Shown here one piece after another: positions 41,948 through 50,928 of a stretch of 64,000 bases of DNA. The DNA lies in assembly GCF_000367365.1 (NCBI RefSeq), contig NZ_BARF01000051.1, positions 186,001 to 250,000 on the forward strand, written 5' to 3'. Under the pieces are notes generated by a model. The model had not been told where the DNA came from. It did no database searches and worked only from the letters and a program-made list of their open reading frames with translations. Made by a program: the position numbers and the translations under genes. Position 1 is the stretch's first letter, and each line of letters begins with the position of its first letter. The stretch is from Streptomyces prunicolor NBRC 13075 (GTDB taxonomy: Bacteria > Actinomycetota > Actinomycetes > Streptomycetales > Streptomycetaceae).

Positions 41948-42702
41948 TCGTGACCGGGGTGCGGGCCACCGCGCGGATCGTGGCCCGGGACGACGGGCGG
42001 GGTGGTACCGCGCTGCCCGTGCTGGAGGGGGACGGGCCGCTCGCGTTGCGGCGGACTCGGGCGAGTGGGTCCGAGGCTCGGGTCATGCTTGTCGGAGCCA
42101 TGAGCGGGCCGCTCGGCGGGGATCACTTCGCCGTCGAGGCCGGTGTCGAGCGGGGGGCTCGGTTGCGGGTCGGGTCCGCTGCCGCGACCATCGCGCTGCC
42201 GGGGCAGGCGAAGGGCGAGTCGCGGTACGACGTGCGGATCGATGTCGCCGAGGGGGGTGAACTGCACTGGTTGCCGGAGCAGTTGATCTCCGTGCAAGGT
42301 AGTGATCTGCGGGTGACTACGCGTGTCGACCTCGCCGGTTCCGCCCGGCTCGTGCTGCGTGAGGAGCAGGTGCTCGGGCGGGTCGGGGAGGAGCCGGGGC
42401 GGCTCACCAGTCGGCTTTCCGTGAGGGTCGCCGGGCGTACCGTGCTTGATCAGGAGTTGGGCTGTGGGCCGGGGGCGCCGGGTGGGTGGGACGGGCCCGC
42501 CGTGCTCGGGGGGCATCGTGCTGTGGGGCAACTCGTCGTCGTACGGCCGGAGTTCGCGCGAGAGCCGGTCGCGGCGCGGATGCTGGGGGAGCACGCGGCC
42601 CTCGTGCCGCTCGCCGGGCCCGCCGTGCTGGTGAGTGCGATCGCCTCCGACGCGCTGCGGCTGCGGCGGGTACTGGACGAGGCGTTGGCGTTCCTCGGGT
42701 GA
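41944..42702 (+). CDS. ureD: Urease accessory protein UreD/UreH
   Basis: A 252-residue scaffold protein of the UreD-UreF-UreG activation complex. The family segments are VMLVGAMSGPLGGDHFAVEAGV, LRVGSAAATIALPG, LHWLPEQLISVQGSDL and VLREEQVLGR. GTG at 41944 makes a 4-bp GTGA overlap with ureG; GTG at 41935 or 41950 are alternatives. It is the last urease gene. There is no adjacent nickel permease. Confidence 0.9.
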
Positions 42703-42843
42703 GTATCCGCTGAGCGGGACCGGCGTTTCCGCTTATCGGATTGGTAAAGAAGGTCAACCGCCTCTGTTCTCAGACGGCTCACAGCCGCGAGGATCCCCCG
42801 AGACCATTTCGCAACGATGAACGATGTACGGGGAGGGGCCCAC

Positions 42844-44454
42844 TTGAGGCACAACAAACCGAAGAGCCGGGTGATGGCGTTCGGTTCGGCCGGATTCGCG
42901 GCGGCGGCACTGATAGCCGGCGCCGTGGTGGCACCCGCGGCCAACGCGCAGACCAACCAGAGCGCCGTGAACGGGCAGGACCGCGCGGCGGCCCAGGGCG
43001 CCGCGCTCACCGCCGCCCGCGCCGCCAAGGCCGGGATCGACTGGCAGGACTGCCCCACCGACTGGGGCTTCGCGAAGCCGGTCCAGTGCGGCTGGGTCAC
43101 CGTCCCGATCGACTACACCAAGCCGAACGGCAAGAAGATCAAGCTGGCCGTCGACCGTGCCGTCAGCACGGGCACGAAGAAGGAGCGCCAGGGCGCGCTC
43201 GTCTACAACCCCGGCGGTCCCGGTGGCTCCGGGATGCGCTTCCCGCTGCGGGTCACCACCAAGAACCCGCTGTGGGTCAACACCTCCAAGGCGTACGACT
43301 TCGTGGGCTTCGACCCGCGCGGTGTCGGCCACTCGGCGCCCATCTCCTGCATCGACCCGCAGGAGTTCGTGAAGGCGCCCAAGGCGGACCCGGTGCCGGA
43401 CAGCACGGCCGACAAGAACGCGCAGCGCAAGCTGGCCCGTGAGTACGCCGACGGCTGCGCCGAGCGCTCCGGCCGCACCATGCTCGCGCAGATGACCACG
43501 CCGAACACCGCGCGCGACCTCGACGTCATCCGCGCCGCCCTGGGCGAGAAGAAGCTCAACTACCTGGGCGTTTCCTACGGCACCTACCTCGGCGCCGTCT
43601 ACGGCACCCTGTTCCCGAGCCACGTCCGCCGGATGATCGTCGACAGCGTCGTCAACCCGGCGCAGGACAACATCTGGTACGAGGCCAACCTGGGCCAGGA
43701 CGTCGCCTTCGAGGGCCGCTGGAAGGACTGGGAGGACTGGGTCGCCAAGAACGACGCGGCCTTCCACCTCGGCACCACCCGTGCCGCCGTCCAGGCGAAG
43801 TGGCTCGAGCTGCGCGCCGCCGCCAAGAAGAGCCCGCTCGGCGGGGTCGTCGGTCCGGCCGAGCTGCTCGGCTTCTTCCAGGGCGCCCCGTACTACGACT
43901 CCTCGTGGGTGCCGGTCGCCACCGCGTTCAGCAAGTACGTCGCCGGTGACCCCCAGCCGCTGATCGACGCGGCCTCGCCCGACATGTCGGACACCGCGGG
44001 CAACATCTCCTCGGAGAACGGCAACGCCGTCTACACGGCCGTCGAGTGCACCGACGCCAAGTGGCCCACCAGCTGGGCGAAGTGGGACAAGGACAACACG
44101 GCGCTCAACAAGAAGTACCCGTTCTTGACCTGGTCCAACGCCTGGATGAACCTGCCGTGCGCCACCTGGCCCGTCAAGCAGCAGTCCCCGGTCAAGGTCA
44201 AGACCGGCAAGGGTCTGCCGCCCGTCCTCATCGTGCAGTCGCAGCGCGACGCCGCCACGCCGTACGAGGGCGCGGTCGTCCTGCACAAGAGCTTCAAGGG
44301 CTCCCGGCTCATCACGGAGAAGGACGCCGGTTCGCACGGTGTGACCGGTCTGGTCAACCCGTGCATCAACTCCCGTGTCGACGCCTACCTGTTGACCGGC
44401 AAGCTCGACAAGGCCGACTTCACGTGCACCCCGCACGCGACGCCGGTGCCGTAA
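42844..44454 (+). CDS. tap: Secreted tripeptidyl aminopeptidase
   Basis: A 536-residue exported serine peptidase that removes tripeptides from protein N-termini. The signal peptide (MRHNKPKSRVMAFGSAGFAA, cleavage near ANAQ) leads into an alpha/beta hydrolase core: NPGGPGGSG oxyanion loop, VSYGTYLG nucleophile serine, RDAATP aspartate and GSHG histidine, with a C-terminal TAP-like domain. I choose TTG at 42844 with GGGGAGGGG five bases upstream; ATG at 42817 gives a poor leader. The length agrees with S. lividans Tap as I recall it. A strong terminator follows. Confidence 0.93.
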   Translation: MRHNKPKSRVMAFGSAGFAAAALIAGAVVAPAANAQTNQSAVNGQDRAAAQGAALTAARAAKAGIDWQDCPTDWGFAKPVQCGWVTVPIDYTKPNGKKIKLAVDRAVSTGTKKERQGALVYNPGGPGGSGMRFPLRVTTKNPLWVNTSKAYDFVGFDPRGVGHSAPISCIDPQEFVKAPKADPVPDSTADKNAQRKLAREYADGCAERSGRTMLAQMTTPNTARDLDVIRAALGEKKLNYLGVSYGTYLGAVYGTLFPSHVRRMIVDSVVNPAQDNIWYEANLGQDVAFEGRWKDWEDWVAKNDAAFHLGTTRAAVQAKWLELRAAAKKSPLGGVVGPAELLGFFQGAPYYDSSWVPVATAFSKYVAGDPQPLIDAASPDMSDTAGNISSENGNAVYTAVECTDAKWPTSWAKWDKDNTALNKKYPFLTWSNAWMNLPCATWPVKQQSPVKVKTGKGLPPVLIVQSQRDAATPYEGAVVLHKSFKGSRLITEKDAGSHGVTGLVNPCINSRVDAYLLTGKLDKADFTCTPHATPVP

Positions 44455-44500
44455 GCGGCACGTCGTAAGTAGCAAGCCGTAGGCGGTAGTTGTATGTGAC

Positions 44501-44533
44501 GAGGGGCGGCCGGTTCTGAACCGGCCGCCCCTC
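44501..44533 (+). terminator. Intrinsic terminator after tap
   Basis: A perfect 15-bp stem (GAGGGGCGGCCGGTT and complement) with loop CTG, 46 bp past the tap stop; it may serve the convergent acyltransferase gene as well. Confidence 0.85.
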
Positions 44534-44562
44534 ATTCACGTCGACTCACGCCTGAACGGACC

Positions 44563-45282
44563 TCAACTCAGCGGCAGGCGCGGGAACTTGCGTTCCTTCG
44601 CCGCGGCCGCCTGCTCCGCCTTGGCGACGGCCGCGTACTGGTCGACGTACTCCTGCTCGGAGAGCATCAGGATCGCGTACATGATCTCGTCGGTGACGGC
44701 GCGCAGGATCGCCTTCTCGTTCTCCATGCCCTCGTAGCGGGAGAAGTCGAGGGGCTTGCCGAAGCGGATCGTCACGGGGTGGATGTTGGGGATGACCTTG
44801 CCGGGCGGCTGGGCCTCGAAGGTGCCGATCATCGCGCAGGGGATGACCGGGACCTGGGCCGTCAGCGCCATGACCGCGACGCCGACCTTGCCCTTGTAGA
44901 GGCGGCCGTCGTGCGAGCGGGTGCCCTCGGGATAGATGCCGAGCAGCTCGTCCTTGCTCAGGACGCCGAGGCCCTCGCGGATCGCGGCCTGGCCCGCCTC
45001 CTTGCCGGAGCGGTCGACCGGGATCTGGCCCGCGCTGCGGAAGAAGGTCGCGGTGAGGCGGCCGCGGATGCCGGGGCCGGTGAAGTACTCGGCCTTGGCG
45101 AGGAAGGTGATCCGGCGTTTGAGGACCGCCGGCATCAGGAAGTGGTCGGCGAACGACAGGTGGTTGCCGGCGACGATCGCCGGGCCCTCCTCCGGTATGT
45201 GCTCCAGGCCCTCGATCCGCGGGCGGAAGACCAGCCGGAGCAAAGGCCCCAGAATGACGTATTTCAGGAGGTAGTAGAACAA
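44563..45282 (-). CDS. 1-acyl-glycerol-3-phosphate acyltransferase (PlsC-type)
   Basis: A 239-residue membrane-associated acyltransferase of phospholipid synthesis. Motif I is NHLSFAD (HX4D), motif II the FFRSAGQIPVDR segment, motif III YPEGTRS and motif IV VIPCAMIGT. The N-terminal hydrophobic part (LFYYLLKYVILGPLLRLVF) anchors it. I take TTG at 45282, preceded by GAGGAG; a GTG further upstream (near 45337) would add about 18 residues. The C-terminus is Ala/Lys rich. Confidence 0.88.
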   Translation of the reverse strand: MFYYLLKYVILGPLLRLVFRPRIEGLEHIPEEGPAIVAGNHLSFADHFLMPAVLKRRITFLAKAEYFTGPGIRGRLTATFFRSAGQIPVDRSGKEAGQAAIREGLGVLSKDELLGIYPEGTRSHDGRLYKGKVGVAVMALTAQVPVIPCAMIGTFEAQPPGKVIPNIHPVTIRFGKPLDFSRYEGMENEKAILRAVTDEIMYAILMLSEQEYVDQYAAVAKAEQAAAAKERKFPRLPLS

Positions 45283-45420
45283 GGGGGGTCGCTCCTCACT
45301 CCGGCGGGTCGGCTCGACCGACCTGTTCTCGCAGGTCACCCGGTACCTCGTGAGCTGCCAGTGTAGGGGCAGGTGCCGGTCCTTGGAACCGGTGGCGATC
45401 AGGCCGCCGCCGGGCACGAC

Positions 45421-45451
45421 GGAGGGCGGCGAGATCTCCTCGCCGCCCTCC
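45421..45451 (-). terminator. Intrinsic terminator after the phosphoesterase gene
   Basis: A perfect 13-bp stem (GGAGGGCGGCGAG and complement) with a five-base loop, 34 bp past the stop of the minus-strand phosphoesterase. Confidence 0.75.
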
Positions 45452-45484
45452 AACTCTCAGCGGAACGTGGTCACATGGACGCGG

Positions 45485-47362
45485 TCACGCCCTGGCGCGC
45501 GACCGGCGCCGGTACAGCGCGAACGCGGTGGTCGCGCCGACTGCCGTGACCAGACCGGCTCCTACGGCGACCGGCAGGGTCGTGGAGGATGCCGTGCTGC
45601 TGTCGGCGACGTTCTGCGCCTTCAGGTCCTGGACGTACGCCGGGTACGGGGCCTTCGTGGCCGTCGACGACGTCTGCGTGTAGTGCGGGATCCGCTTCAC
45701 CGACTTCACCGAGCCGTTGGCGTTCAGCAGCACCTGCTTGTTGTTGGGGTGCCGGAAGTCGAACATGCCGCCCAGGGTGCCGGCCCGCTGGTCGAAGGAC
45801 GCGTCACCGATGCGGCCCGAGTGCCAGTTGTCCTCGATGAACTGCGTGATCGACGTCTGCTCGGTGGCGGTGTGGTCGATCTTGTTGACCTTGCTGTACG
45901 GCGAGATGACCAGCAGCGGCTGCCGGGTACCGGGACCGCAGCGGTCCGTGTAGCCGCCCTTCGCGGCCGGACCGGACTGGCAGGCCGGGCTGTCCGTGGC
46001 CTTGCTGTTGGAGCCGACCGTCGAGTCCTTCGAGCCGTTCAGCACCTTCGAGGAGACATGGTCGTACCAGCCGTCGGAGTCGTCGTAGGCCAGCACGACC
46101 GCCGTCGACTTCCACTCGGGCGACTTCTGAAGAGCGTTGATCTCCTTGATCAGGAAGTTCTGCTCGTCGGTCGGGTCCGAGTAACCGGCGTGCCCGTCCT
46201 GGTACTCGGCCGCCTTCAGGAAGCTCACCGAGGGAAGGTTGTTGGCCTTCAGTGCCGCGTCGAAGTCGGTCAGGTCGTAGTTGTGGTTCGCCCGGCCGTT
46301 GTGCCCGATCTCGGCGACGGACTTCGGCGCCAAGTGGTGCGGGTTCGCCGTCGACTTGTAGTACTCGAACGGCTCGTGGTGCGCGCTGTAGTCCTCCGAC
46401 GCGGCGCCGCCCACGTTGGTGTGGGTGGTGCCGGCGCACTGCGCGTAGTCACCGCTCTTGCCGTCCCACGCGGTACTCGGCCGGAAGCCGCCCTGGAACC
46501 AACCCCAGCTCACGTTCTTGGAGTTGAGCAGGTCGCCGATGTTCTTGCCCTGCATCTCCGCGAGCGCGCTGGTCGCGGTGTGGTCCTTGTCCGAACAGTC
46601 GTCGAAGGCCGGGTCGGGGTCGTTGATGACCGTGCCGACACCCTTGGCGTTCGGGGAGACCACGGCGTACGAGTCCGGCGTCGACGTCTGCTTCGGGTTC
46701 TCGGTGCCCGAGGCCGGGTCGACGGAGATCACGCCGTGCGTCTGACCCGATATCAGGTTCAGTGCGCCGGGCGTCGAGGGGCCGTAGTTCGAGCTGAACG
46801 AACGGTCGTTGAGGGCGTACTGCTGGGCGTAGTTCCACATGCCCGTGACGGTGTTGCCGTCGTAGTAGTCCATCACCAGGCCGGGCTCACCGAAGAGGCC
46901 GGTGCACTTGTTGACCTCGGTGTTCTCGACGTACTTGTCGGCCTTGCCGCCGTCGGCCGCGTACTGCTCGGGGCCGTAGGAGTGGTTCTGGTCGCAGGTC
47001 ATCGCCTGCGAACTGCTCAGCCGCGTGGGCGTGTAGAGGTTCGGGTTCTTCTTCAGCAGCCCGGCGTTGAGCAGGTTGTCGGCCTTCGGCGTGTGCGCGG
47101 CGGCCTTGAACTTGGTGCCGTCGGTGTTCGCGGCCTGGGGGTAGGTGGCGAAGTAGTGGTCGAACGAGATGTTCTCGTCGTAGATCACGACCACGTGCTT
47201 GATCGGCGTCGACGTGTGCGTGCTGCCCGAGGGCTGGTGGCCGTTCGAGGCCGCCGACGCGGGGAACGCCCCGCCCGCGGTGGCCAGGGCCGCGGCGCCG
47301 AGCAGGGCGCCCACGCGCGTCAACCGGCGCCGTGCACCGGGGTTTCTTCCTTTGCCGATCAT
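45485..47362 (-). CDS. Surface-anchored phospholipase C/acid phosphatase-family phosphoesterase
   Basis: A 625-residue exported protein of the phosphoesterase (PLC-like) family. A signal peptide (about residues 1-38) is followed by the metal-site segments IKHVVVIYDENISFDHYFATYP and NDRSFSSNYGPSTPGALNLISGQ, then VVLAYDDSDGWYDHV. Unlike soluble PLCs it ends with a hydrophobic helix (LPVAVGAGLVTAVGATTAFALY) and a basic tail RRRSRARA, so it is probably held in the membrane at the cell surface. It likely releases phosphate from phosphomonoesters or phospholipids. No PHO box is clear upstream. Confidence 0.87.
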   Translation of the reverse strand: MIGKGRNPGARRRLTRVGALLGAAALATAGGAFPASAASNGHQPSGSTHTSTPIKHVVVIYDENISFDHYFATYPQAANTDGTKFKAAAHTPKADNLLNAGLLKKNPNLYTPTRLSSSQAMTCDQNHSYGPEQYAADGGKADKYVENTEVNKCTGLFGEPGLVMDYYDGNTVTGMWNYAQQYALNDRSFSSNYGPSTPGALNLISGQTHGVISVDPASGTENPKQTSTPDSYAVVSPNAKGVGTVINDPDPAFDDCSDKDHTATSALAEMQGKNIGDLLNSKNVSWGWFQGGFRPSTAWDGKSGDYAQCAGTTHTNVGGAASEDYSAHHEPFEYYKSTANPHHLAPKSVAEIGHNGRANHNYDLTDFDAALKANNLPSVSFLKAAEYQDGHAGYSDPTDEQNFLIKEINALQKSPEWKSTAVVLAYDDSDGWYDHVSSKVLNGSKDSTVGSNSKATDSPACQSGPAAKGGYTDRCGPGTRQPLLVISPYSKVNKIDHTATEQTSITQFIEDNWHSGRIGDASFDQRAGTLGGMFDFRHPNNKQVLLNANGSVKSVKRIPHYTQTSSTATKAPYPAYVQDLKAQNVADSSTASSTTLPVAVGAGLVTAVGATTAFALYRRRSRARA

Positions 47363-47425
47363 GCTGTCTCGCCTTCAGGGAGCAGTGGTTCTGCTGTCAC
47401 GCCGTCCGTGGCCGTGACACCTATG

Positions 47426-47439
47426 GCCGAAGCTTCGGC
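47426..47439. promoter_or_regulatory. 14-bp palindrome upstream of the phosphoesterase gene
   Basis: GCCGAAGCTTCGGC is a perfect 14-bp palindrome 64 bp before the start codon, within the 181-bp gap to the efeB stop region. It could be an operator; the regulator is unknown. Confidence 0.3.
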
Positions 47440-47543
47440 AATGGTGACGGCGGGGCGGGGGAGGGGCAATGACGTGAGAGCGAACGCCCGGTCAGGAAAT
47501 TCTCATGGTCTGTTGGCCTGTTCTTGACCCTGGTCTCAGATCA

Positions 47544-47579
47544 GCGGTCTCTCAGGTCAGCGCGGTCTCTCAGGTCAGC
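47544..47579. repeat. 18-bp tandem duplication at the efeB stop
   Basis: Two exact adjacent copies of GCGGTCTCTCAGGTCAGC; the second holds the efeB stop codon, and a diverged third copy may precede them. It looks like a recent slippage event at the 3' end. Confidence 0.8.
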
Positions 47580-48790
47580 AGGGTGCGGCCCAGCCAGTCG
47601 GACGTGTCCCGCACCCCGGGCAGCGCGAAGAAGTAGCCGCCGCCGTACGGCGAGATGTAGTCGACCAGCGGTTCACCGGCCAGCCGCTTCTGCACGTTCT
47701 CGAACTGCCGGGCCAGGTCCTGCTGGTAGCAGCAGAAGAGCAGGCCCATGTCGAGGTTGCCGTTGCTGTCCATGCCCCGGTCGTAGTTGTAGCCGCGACG
47801 CAGGATGCGCTGATCCGAGCTCTGCGTGGTACGCGGGTTGGCCAGCCGGATGTGGCTGTCGAGCGGGATCACATCGCCCTGCGGGTCCTGCGCGAAGTTG
47901 GGCGTGTCCTTCTCGTGCCGCCCGTCCAGCGGGGCGCCGGTGTCCCGGGCGCGGCCGAACATCCGCTCCTGCTCGGTGAGGGAGACCCGGTCCCAGAACT
48001 CCACCAACATCCGTATCAGCCGTACGACTTGATAGCTGCCGCCGGTCGCCCAGTCCGGTTCGCCGCTGTTATTGCCCACCCACACAAGGTCGTTCATCGC
48101 GCGGGCGTCGGTCACCTCCGGGTTGGCGATGCCGTCCTTGAAGCCGAGGTGGTTGCGCGGGGTGCCCGAGGGGCGCGGCGGACTGATGAACCCGTCCGTC
48201 CGCCACCGCACTTGGAGCCCGCCGCGCGTGTGCCGGGTGACATCGCGCAGCGCGTGCAGCACGGTGTCCGCGCTGTCGGCGCAGAACTGCACGCTCAGAT
48301 CGCCGTGACACCAGGCGGAGTTGAGATCGTCGTCGGGGAACGACGGCATCGCGGTCAGCCGGCGGGGCGTGAGCTTCGCGAGCCCGTAGCGGTCGTCGAA
48401 GAGGGACGCCCCGACGCCGACCGTGACGCTCAGGCGGTCGGCGGGGAGGTTCGGGCCGAGCGTGCCCGAGTCGGCGGGCGGGGCGGTGATGCCCAGGTCC
48501 TCCGGGCTGCCGCCGGTGGTCAGGAAGCGCGCTCGGTCGGTCAACGTCCTTAGCAGGTCGGTGAGTTCGGACTTGTCCTCGGCAGTGGTGTCGAAGGACA
48601 CGAACGCCGTGGCGCGCTGCGCGGGCGTGATGATCCCGGCCTGATGGACCCCGTGGAAGGGCACGTTCGCGGCCGGCGTCTGCACGGCAGCCGCGGCGGC
48701 ACCACGATCGGCGGCGACAAGACCGCCACCGGCCACGGCCGCCGCGCTCGCCAGGAAACCCCGGCGGCCCACCTCGTTCACGCGCTTCAC
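47570..48790 (-). CDS. efeB: EfeB-type Dyp peroxidase, Tat-exported
   Basis: A 406-residue heme peroxidase of the Dyp family. A Tat signal (GRRGFLASAAAVAGGGLVAA) exports it folded. The distal aspartate is in GFKDGIANP and the proximal heme histidine in IPLDSHIRLANP. EfeB works with EfeO in ferrous or heme-iron uptake. GTG at 48790 overlaps the efeO stop as GTGA, so the pair is coupled. Confidence 0.93.
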   Translation of the reverse strand: MKRVNEVGRRGFLASAAAVAGGGLVAADRGAAAAAVQTPAANVPFHGVHQAGIITPAQRATAFVSFDTTAEDKSELTDLLRTLTDRARFLTTGGSPEDLGITAPPADSGTLGPNLPADRLSVTVGVGASLFDDRYGLAKLTPRRLTAMPSFPDDDLNSAWCHGDLSVQFCADSADTVLHALRDVTRHTRGGLQVRWRTDGFISPPRPSGTPRNHLGFKDGIANPEVTDARAMNDLVWVGNNSGEPDWATGGSYQVVRLIRMLVEFWDRVSLTEQERMFGRARDTGAPLDGRHEKDTPNFAQDPQGDVIPLDSHIRLANPRTTQSSDQRILRRGYNYDRGMDSNGNLDMGLLFCCYQQDLARQFENVQKRLAGEPLVDYISPYGGGYFFALPGVRDTSDWLGRTLLT

Positions 48791-50103
48791 GCGGTCCTCC
48801 GTACGTCCGTGAGGGCGGCCACGGCGGCCAGCCGCTCGACCAGTCCACCGAGGTCGGCGTCGACCTTCTCCCGCTGCGGACGCGAGAGTTGGGAGAGCGG
48901 TGTCCACTTTCCGGAGTGGTCGAGGCCGTCCAAGGTGTGCTGCGCCCGGTCCATCCAGTCGCCGAGTTCGGCGAACCCCGTGTCACGCGTCTTCAGCAGC
49001 GGGCCCAGGTATCCGAGCAGCACGCGGGTGCCGTCGAGGTTGGCGCGGGCGGTGGCGAGGTTGGTGCCGCTGCCGTAGTCGGTGCGGCCGGTCAGCTCGA
49101 ACTGCACGGTGTTCTCCAGGATCTCGTGCGCGCGCAGACCGGTGTCGGCCGGATCCATCCGCTGGGCGGGCCAGCTGCTCTCCAACGCGTCGACATCCTT
49201 GGCGAGTTGGTCGGCGGGACCACGCAGCCCGCTCGCCGACTCGCCGTGCCACAGCCCGTACTCGACCCGGTGGAACCCGGTGAACCCGGCGTCGCGCACC
49301 CCGTCCGCGAGCCCAGCCGTGGTGCCGTTGATCGCCCCGTCGGAGTCGCCGAACGTGCCGTAGGCGGCGCCCATCCGCTCGTAGACGAGATGCGCGGGCA
49401 GCCAAGCCTTACGGGCGGCGGCGAGGTCACCTCGATCGACGGCGGCCCGCAACACGTCGGTCTTCTGGGCGAGTTCGACGGTCCGGGCCTGAATCCACTT
49501 CTGGTAGGCGAGCGTCGGCGGGATCAGCTCCTGCTGAGTGATCGGCATGGCGGCCGGCCCGCTCTTCACCTTCGAGCCGGTGATCCGCACGGTCGGCCCG
49601 GTCACGGCGTCGGCGTCGTCGGGCAGACACCTGAAGGCGTACGAACCGTTCCCGAGGGTGACCCCGAGCGGCCGGACGGTCCCCGGCGCCAGCCCCTCGA
49701 CCTCGCCGTAAACCGCGCCGGTCTTCGCGTCCGTCAGATACACCTCGGCCGCCGTACTGGACGTGTTGTGCAGCTCGAAGACCTGGTGACCGGCCTGCGG
49801 GTGCGTCCAGCCACTTCCGCACCCGGAGGTCGCGACCTCGACGGTGGTGTGCGGGAGCCCGTCGGCGGCAGCGGTGGCCTTTCCGCCCGAGCCGGAGCCG
49901 CGGGCCGCGAGCACTCCAGCTCCCACGGCCGCCACGGCGACCAGGGCACCGGCCGCGAGCAGCACGGTGCGGCGGCGGGAGGTACGGGGCTGGTTGGTAG
50001 CGGGCTGGTCGGTACGGGGTTCGGGCGTGGGCGGGGTCGGCTCCGAGGGCGGTGTCGGACCGGGCTCGGCATCGGCTTCGGCGCCGCGCGCGGTTTCGGG
50101 CAC
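48787..50103 (-). CDS. efeO: EfeO-type iron-binding protein (cupredoxin plus M75 domain)
   Basis: A 438-residue membrane-anchored protein. After a Pro-rich cytoplasmic stretch and one transmembrane helix (TVLLAAGALVAVAAVGAGVL, about 46-65) come a cupredoxin-like domain (CGSGWTHPQAGHQVFELHN ... YAFRCLPDDA) and a peptidase-M75-like domain with the metal motif FHRVEYGLWH (HxxE). It collects iron for the EfeUOB system. No efeU permease gene is nearby, so it may work with a distant permease. GTG start, GGAGG eight bases upstream. Confidence 0.92.
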   Translation of the reverse strand: MPETARGAEADAEPGPTPPSEPTPPTPEPRTDQPATNQPRTSRRRTVLLAAGALVAVAAVGAGVLAARGSGSGGKATAAADGLPHTTVEVATSGCGSGWTHPQAGHQVFELHNTSSTAAEVYLTDAKTGAVYGEVEGLAPGTVRPLGVTLGNGSYAFRCLPDDADAVTGPTVRITGSKVKSGPAAMPITQQELIPPTLAYQKWIQARTVELAQKTDVLRAAVDRGDLAAARKAWLPAHLVYERMGAAYGTFGDSDGAINGTTAGLADGVRDAGFTGFHRVEYGLWHGESASGLRGPADQLAKDVDALESSWPAQRMDPADTGLRAHEILENTVQFELTGRTDYGSGTNLATARANLDGTRVLLGYLGPLLKTRDTGFAELGDWMDRAQHTLDGLDHSGKWTPLSQLSRPQREKVDADLGGLVERLAAVAALTDVRRTA

Positions 50104-50391
50104 GCCGGGCCTCCAGGGGGAGTCGTACGAAAGATGGCGGTGCCGGCGATCTTATGAGTGCGCTACGGCCCTCACCCCGGCCCTTGACCCTGTTCTGACC
50201 GGAGGGCGGGCGAGAATTCGCCCGGGGTTCACCGGACGGTCCGCGACCGCCACGGTGCGGTGTGTGGGGGTGCACGGTGGGCTACGGCCCGTCGGGGTCT
50301 GCGGTGAGAGCGTCGACCTCGGTCCCCCGGGAACAACCCGGACCCGCTCGGCGCTGCTCCTGATACCTCGCCGGGTACTCAGGGAAGGGTC

Positions 50392-50691
50392 GTGGAGGAG
50401 ATGAATCGGTCAGGGCAGGAGCCGCTCCCGCCGTCAGGTGAAGCGCCGTTGGTGACTACTTGCGGCCGACAGGTCGCGGTGAAGCGACTGCTGTTGGCGA
50501 TCCCGGAACGGCCGATCAGCCGGGTCACCCTGGACGTCGGCCCGGTCGTGCGCGGCGAGCCCGGACTCTGGGCTTCGCTGACCGTGGCCGAGGCCCGCGA
50601 CCTGGCCCGTCGCCTCCTGGCCCAGGCCGCTCTGGCCGACAGCGGCACCGGTACCGGTACTCCTGCGGAGCGGGGCGCTGCGGGTAAGTAG
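50392..50691 (+). CDS. Small hypothetical protein
   Basis: A 99-residue protein of unknown function; the core (VTLDVGPVVRGEPGLWASLTVAEARDLARRLLAQA) is strand-helix and shared, as I recall, with many small Streptomyces proteins near regulators. Both GTG at 50392 and ATG at 50401 are possible. The last 30 bp of the gene and its terminator are duplicated downstream. Confidence 0.6.
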   Translation: MEEMNRSGQEPLPPSGEAPLVTTCGRQVAVKRLLLAIPERPISRVTLDVGPVVRGEPGLWASLTVAEARDLARRLLAQAALADSGTGTGTPAERGAAGK

Positions 50692-50763
50692 CCGCTGTTG
50701 TACGGGAGTTACGCGTATCCCGGCGGGCGCGGCTGGACCGGCCTCCGTGCGTGGATCCAGCCG
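50661..50763. repeat. Gene 3' end plus terminator, copy 1 of an imperfect direct repeat
   Basis: The block starts TCCTGCGGAGC and runs through the stop of the small gene to an inverted repeat CGGCTGGA (50730-50737) / TCCAGCCG (50756-50763). About 35 bp later the block recurs with point differences. Confidence 0.75.
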
Positions 50764-50797
50764 AGCTCCACATCTCACGTTTCTTGGGTGAGTGCCT

Positions 50798-50907
50798 TCC
50801 TGCGGAGCAGAGCGCGGCGGGTAAATAGCCGCTGCCGCACGGGAGTTACCCGTCTCCCTACGGGCCTGGCTGGACCGACCATCGACCCCCGTCCGTCGAT
50901 CCAGCCA
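50798..50907. repeat. Gene 3' end plus terminator, copy 2 of an imperfect direct repeat
   Basis: This second copy also starts TCCTGCGGAGC and keeps the in-frame stop region (GGGTAAATAG). Its inverted repeat is TGGCTGGA (50867-50874) / TCCAGCCA (50900-50907). The outer base pair changed on both arms relative to copy 1, so the stem is conserved. It lies between convergent genes and probably terminates both. Confidence 0.7.
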
Positions 50908-50928
50908 ACCTCGACAGCTAGCGCGGAC

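Noticed and set aside
42754..44535. 593-residue frame antisense to tap
   Set aside because: The tap protein has a signal peptide, an intact catalytic triad and a ribosome binding site; the antisense frame has none.
45350..47527. 725-residue open frame on the plus strand
   Set aside because: It is antisense to the phosphoesterase and shows only valine/arginine/glycine bias.
47363..47543. PHO box upstream of the phosphoesterase
   Set aside because: Fragments such as CGTCATT and CGTCACC occur on the minus strand but do not form two well-spaced GTTCACC-type repeats.
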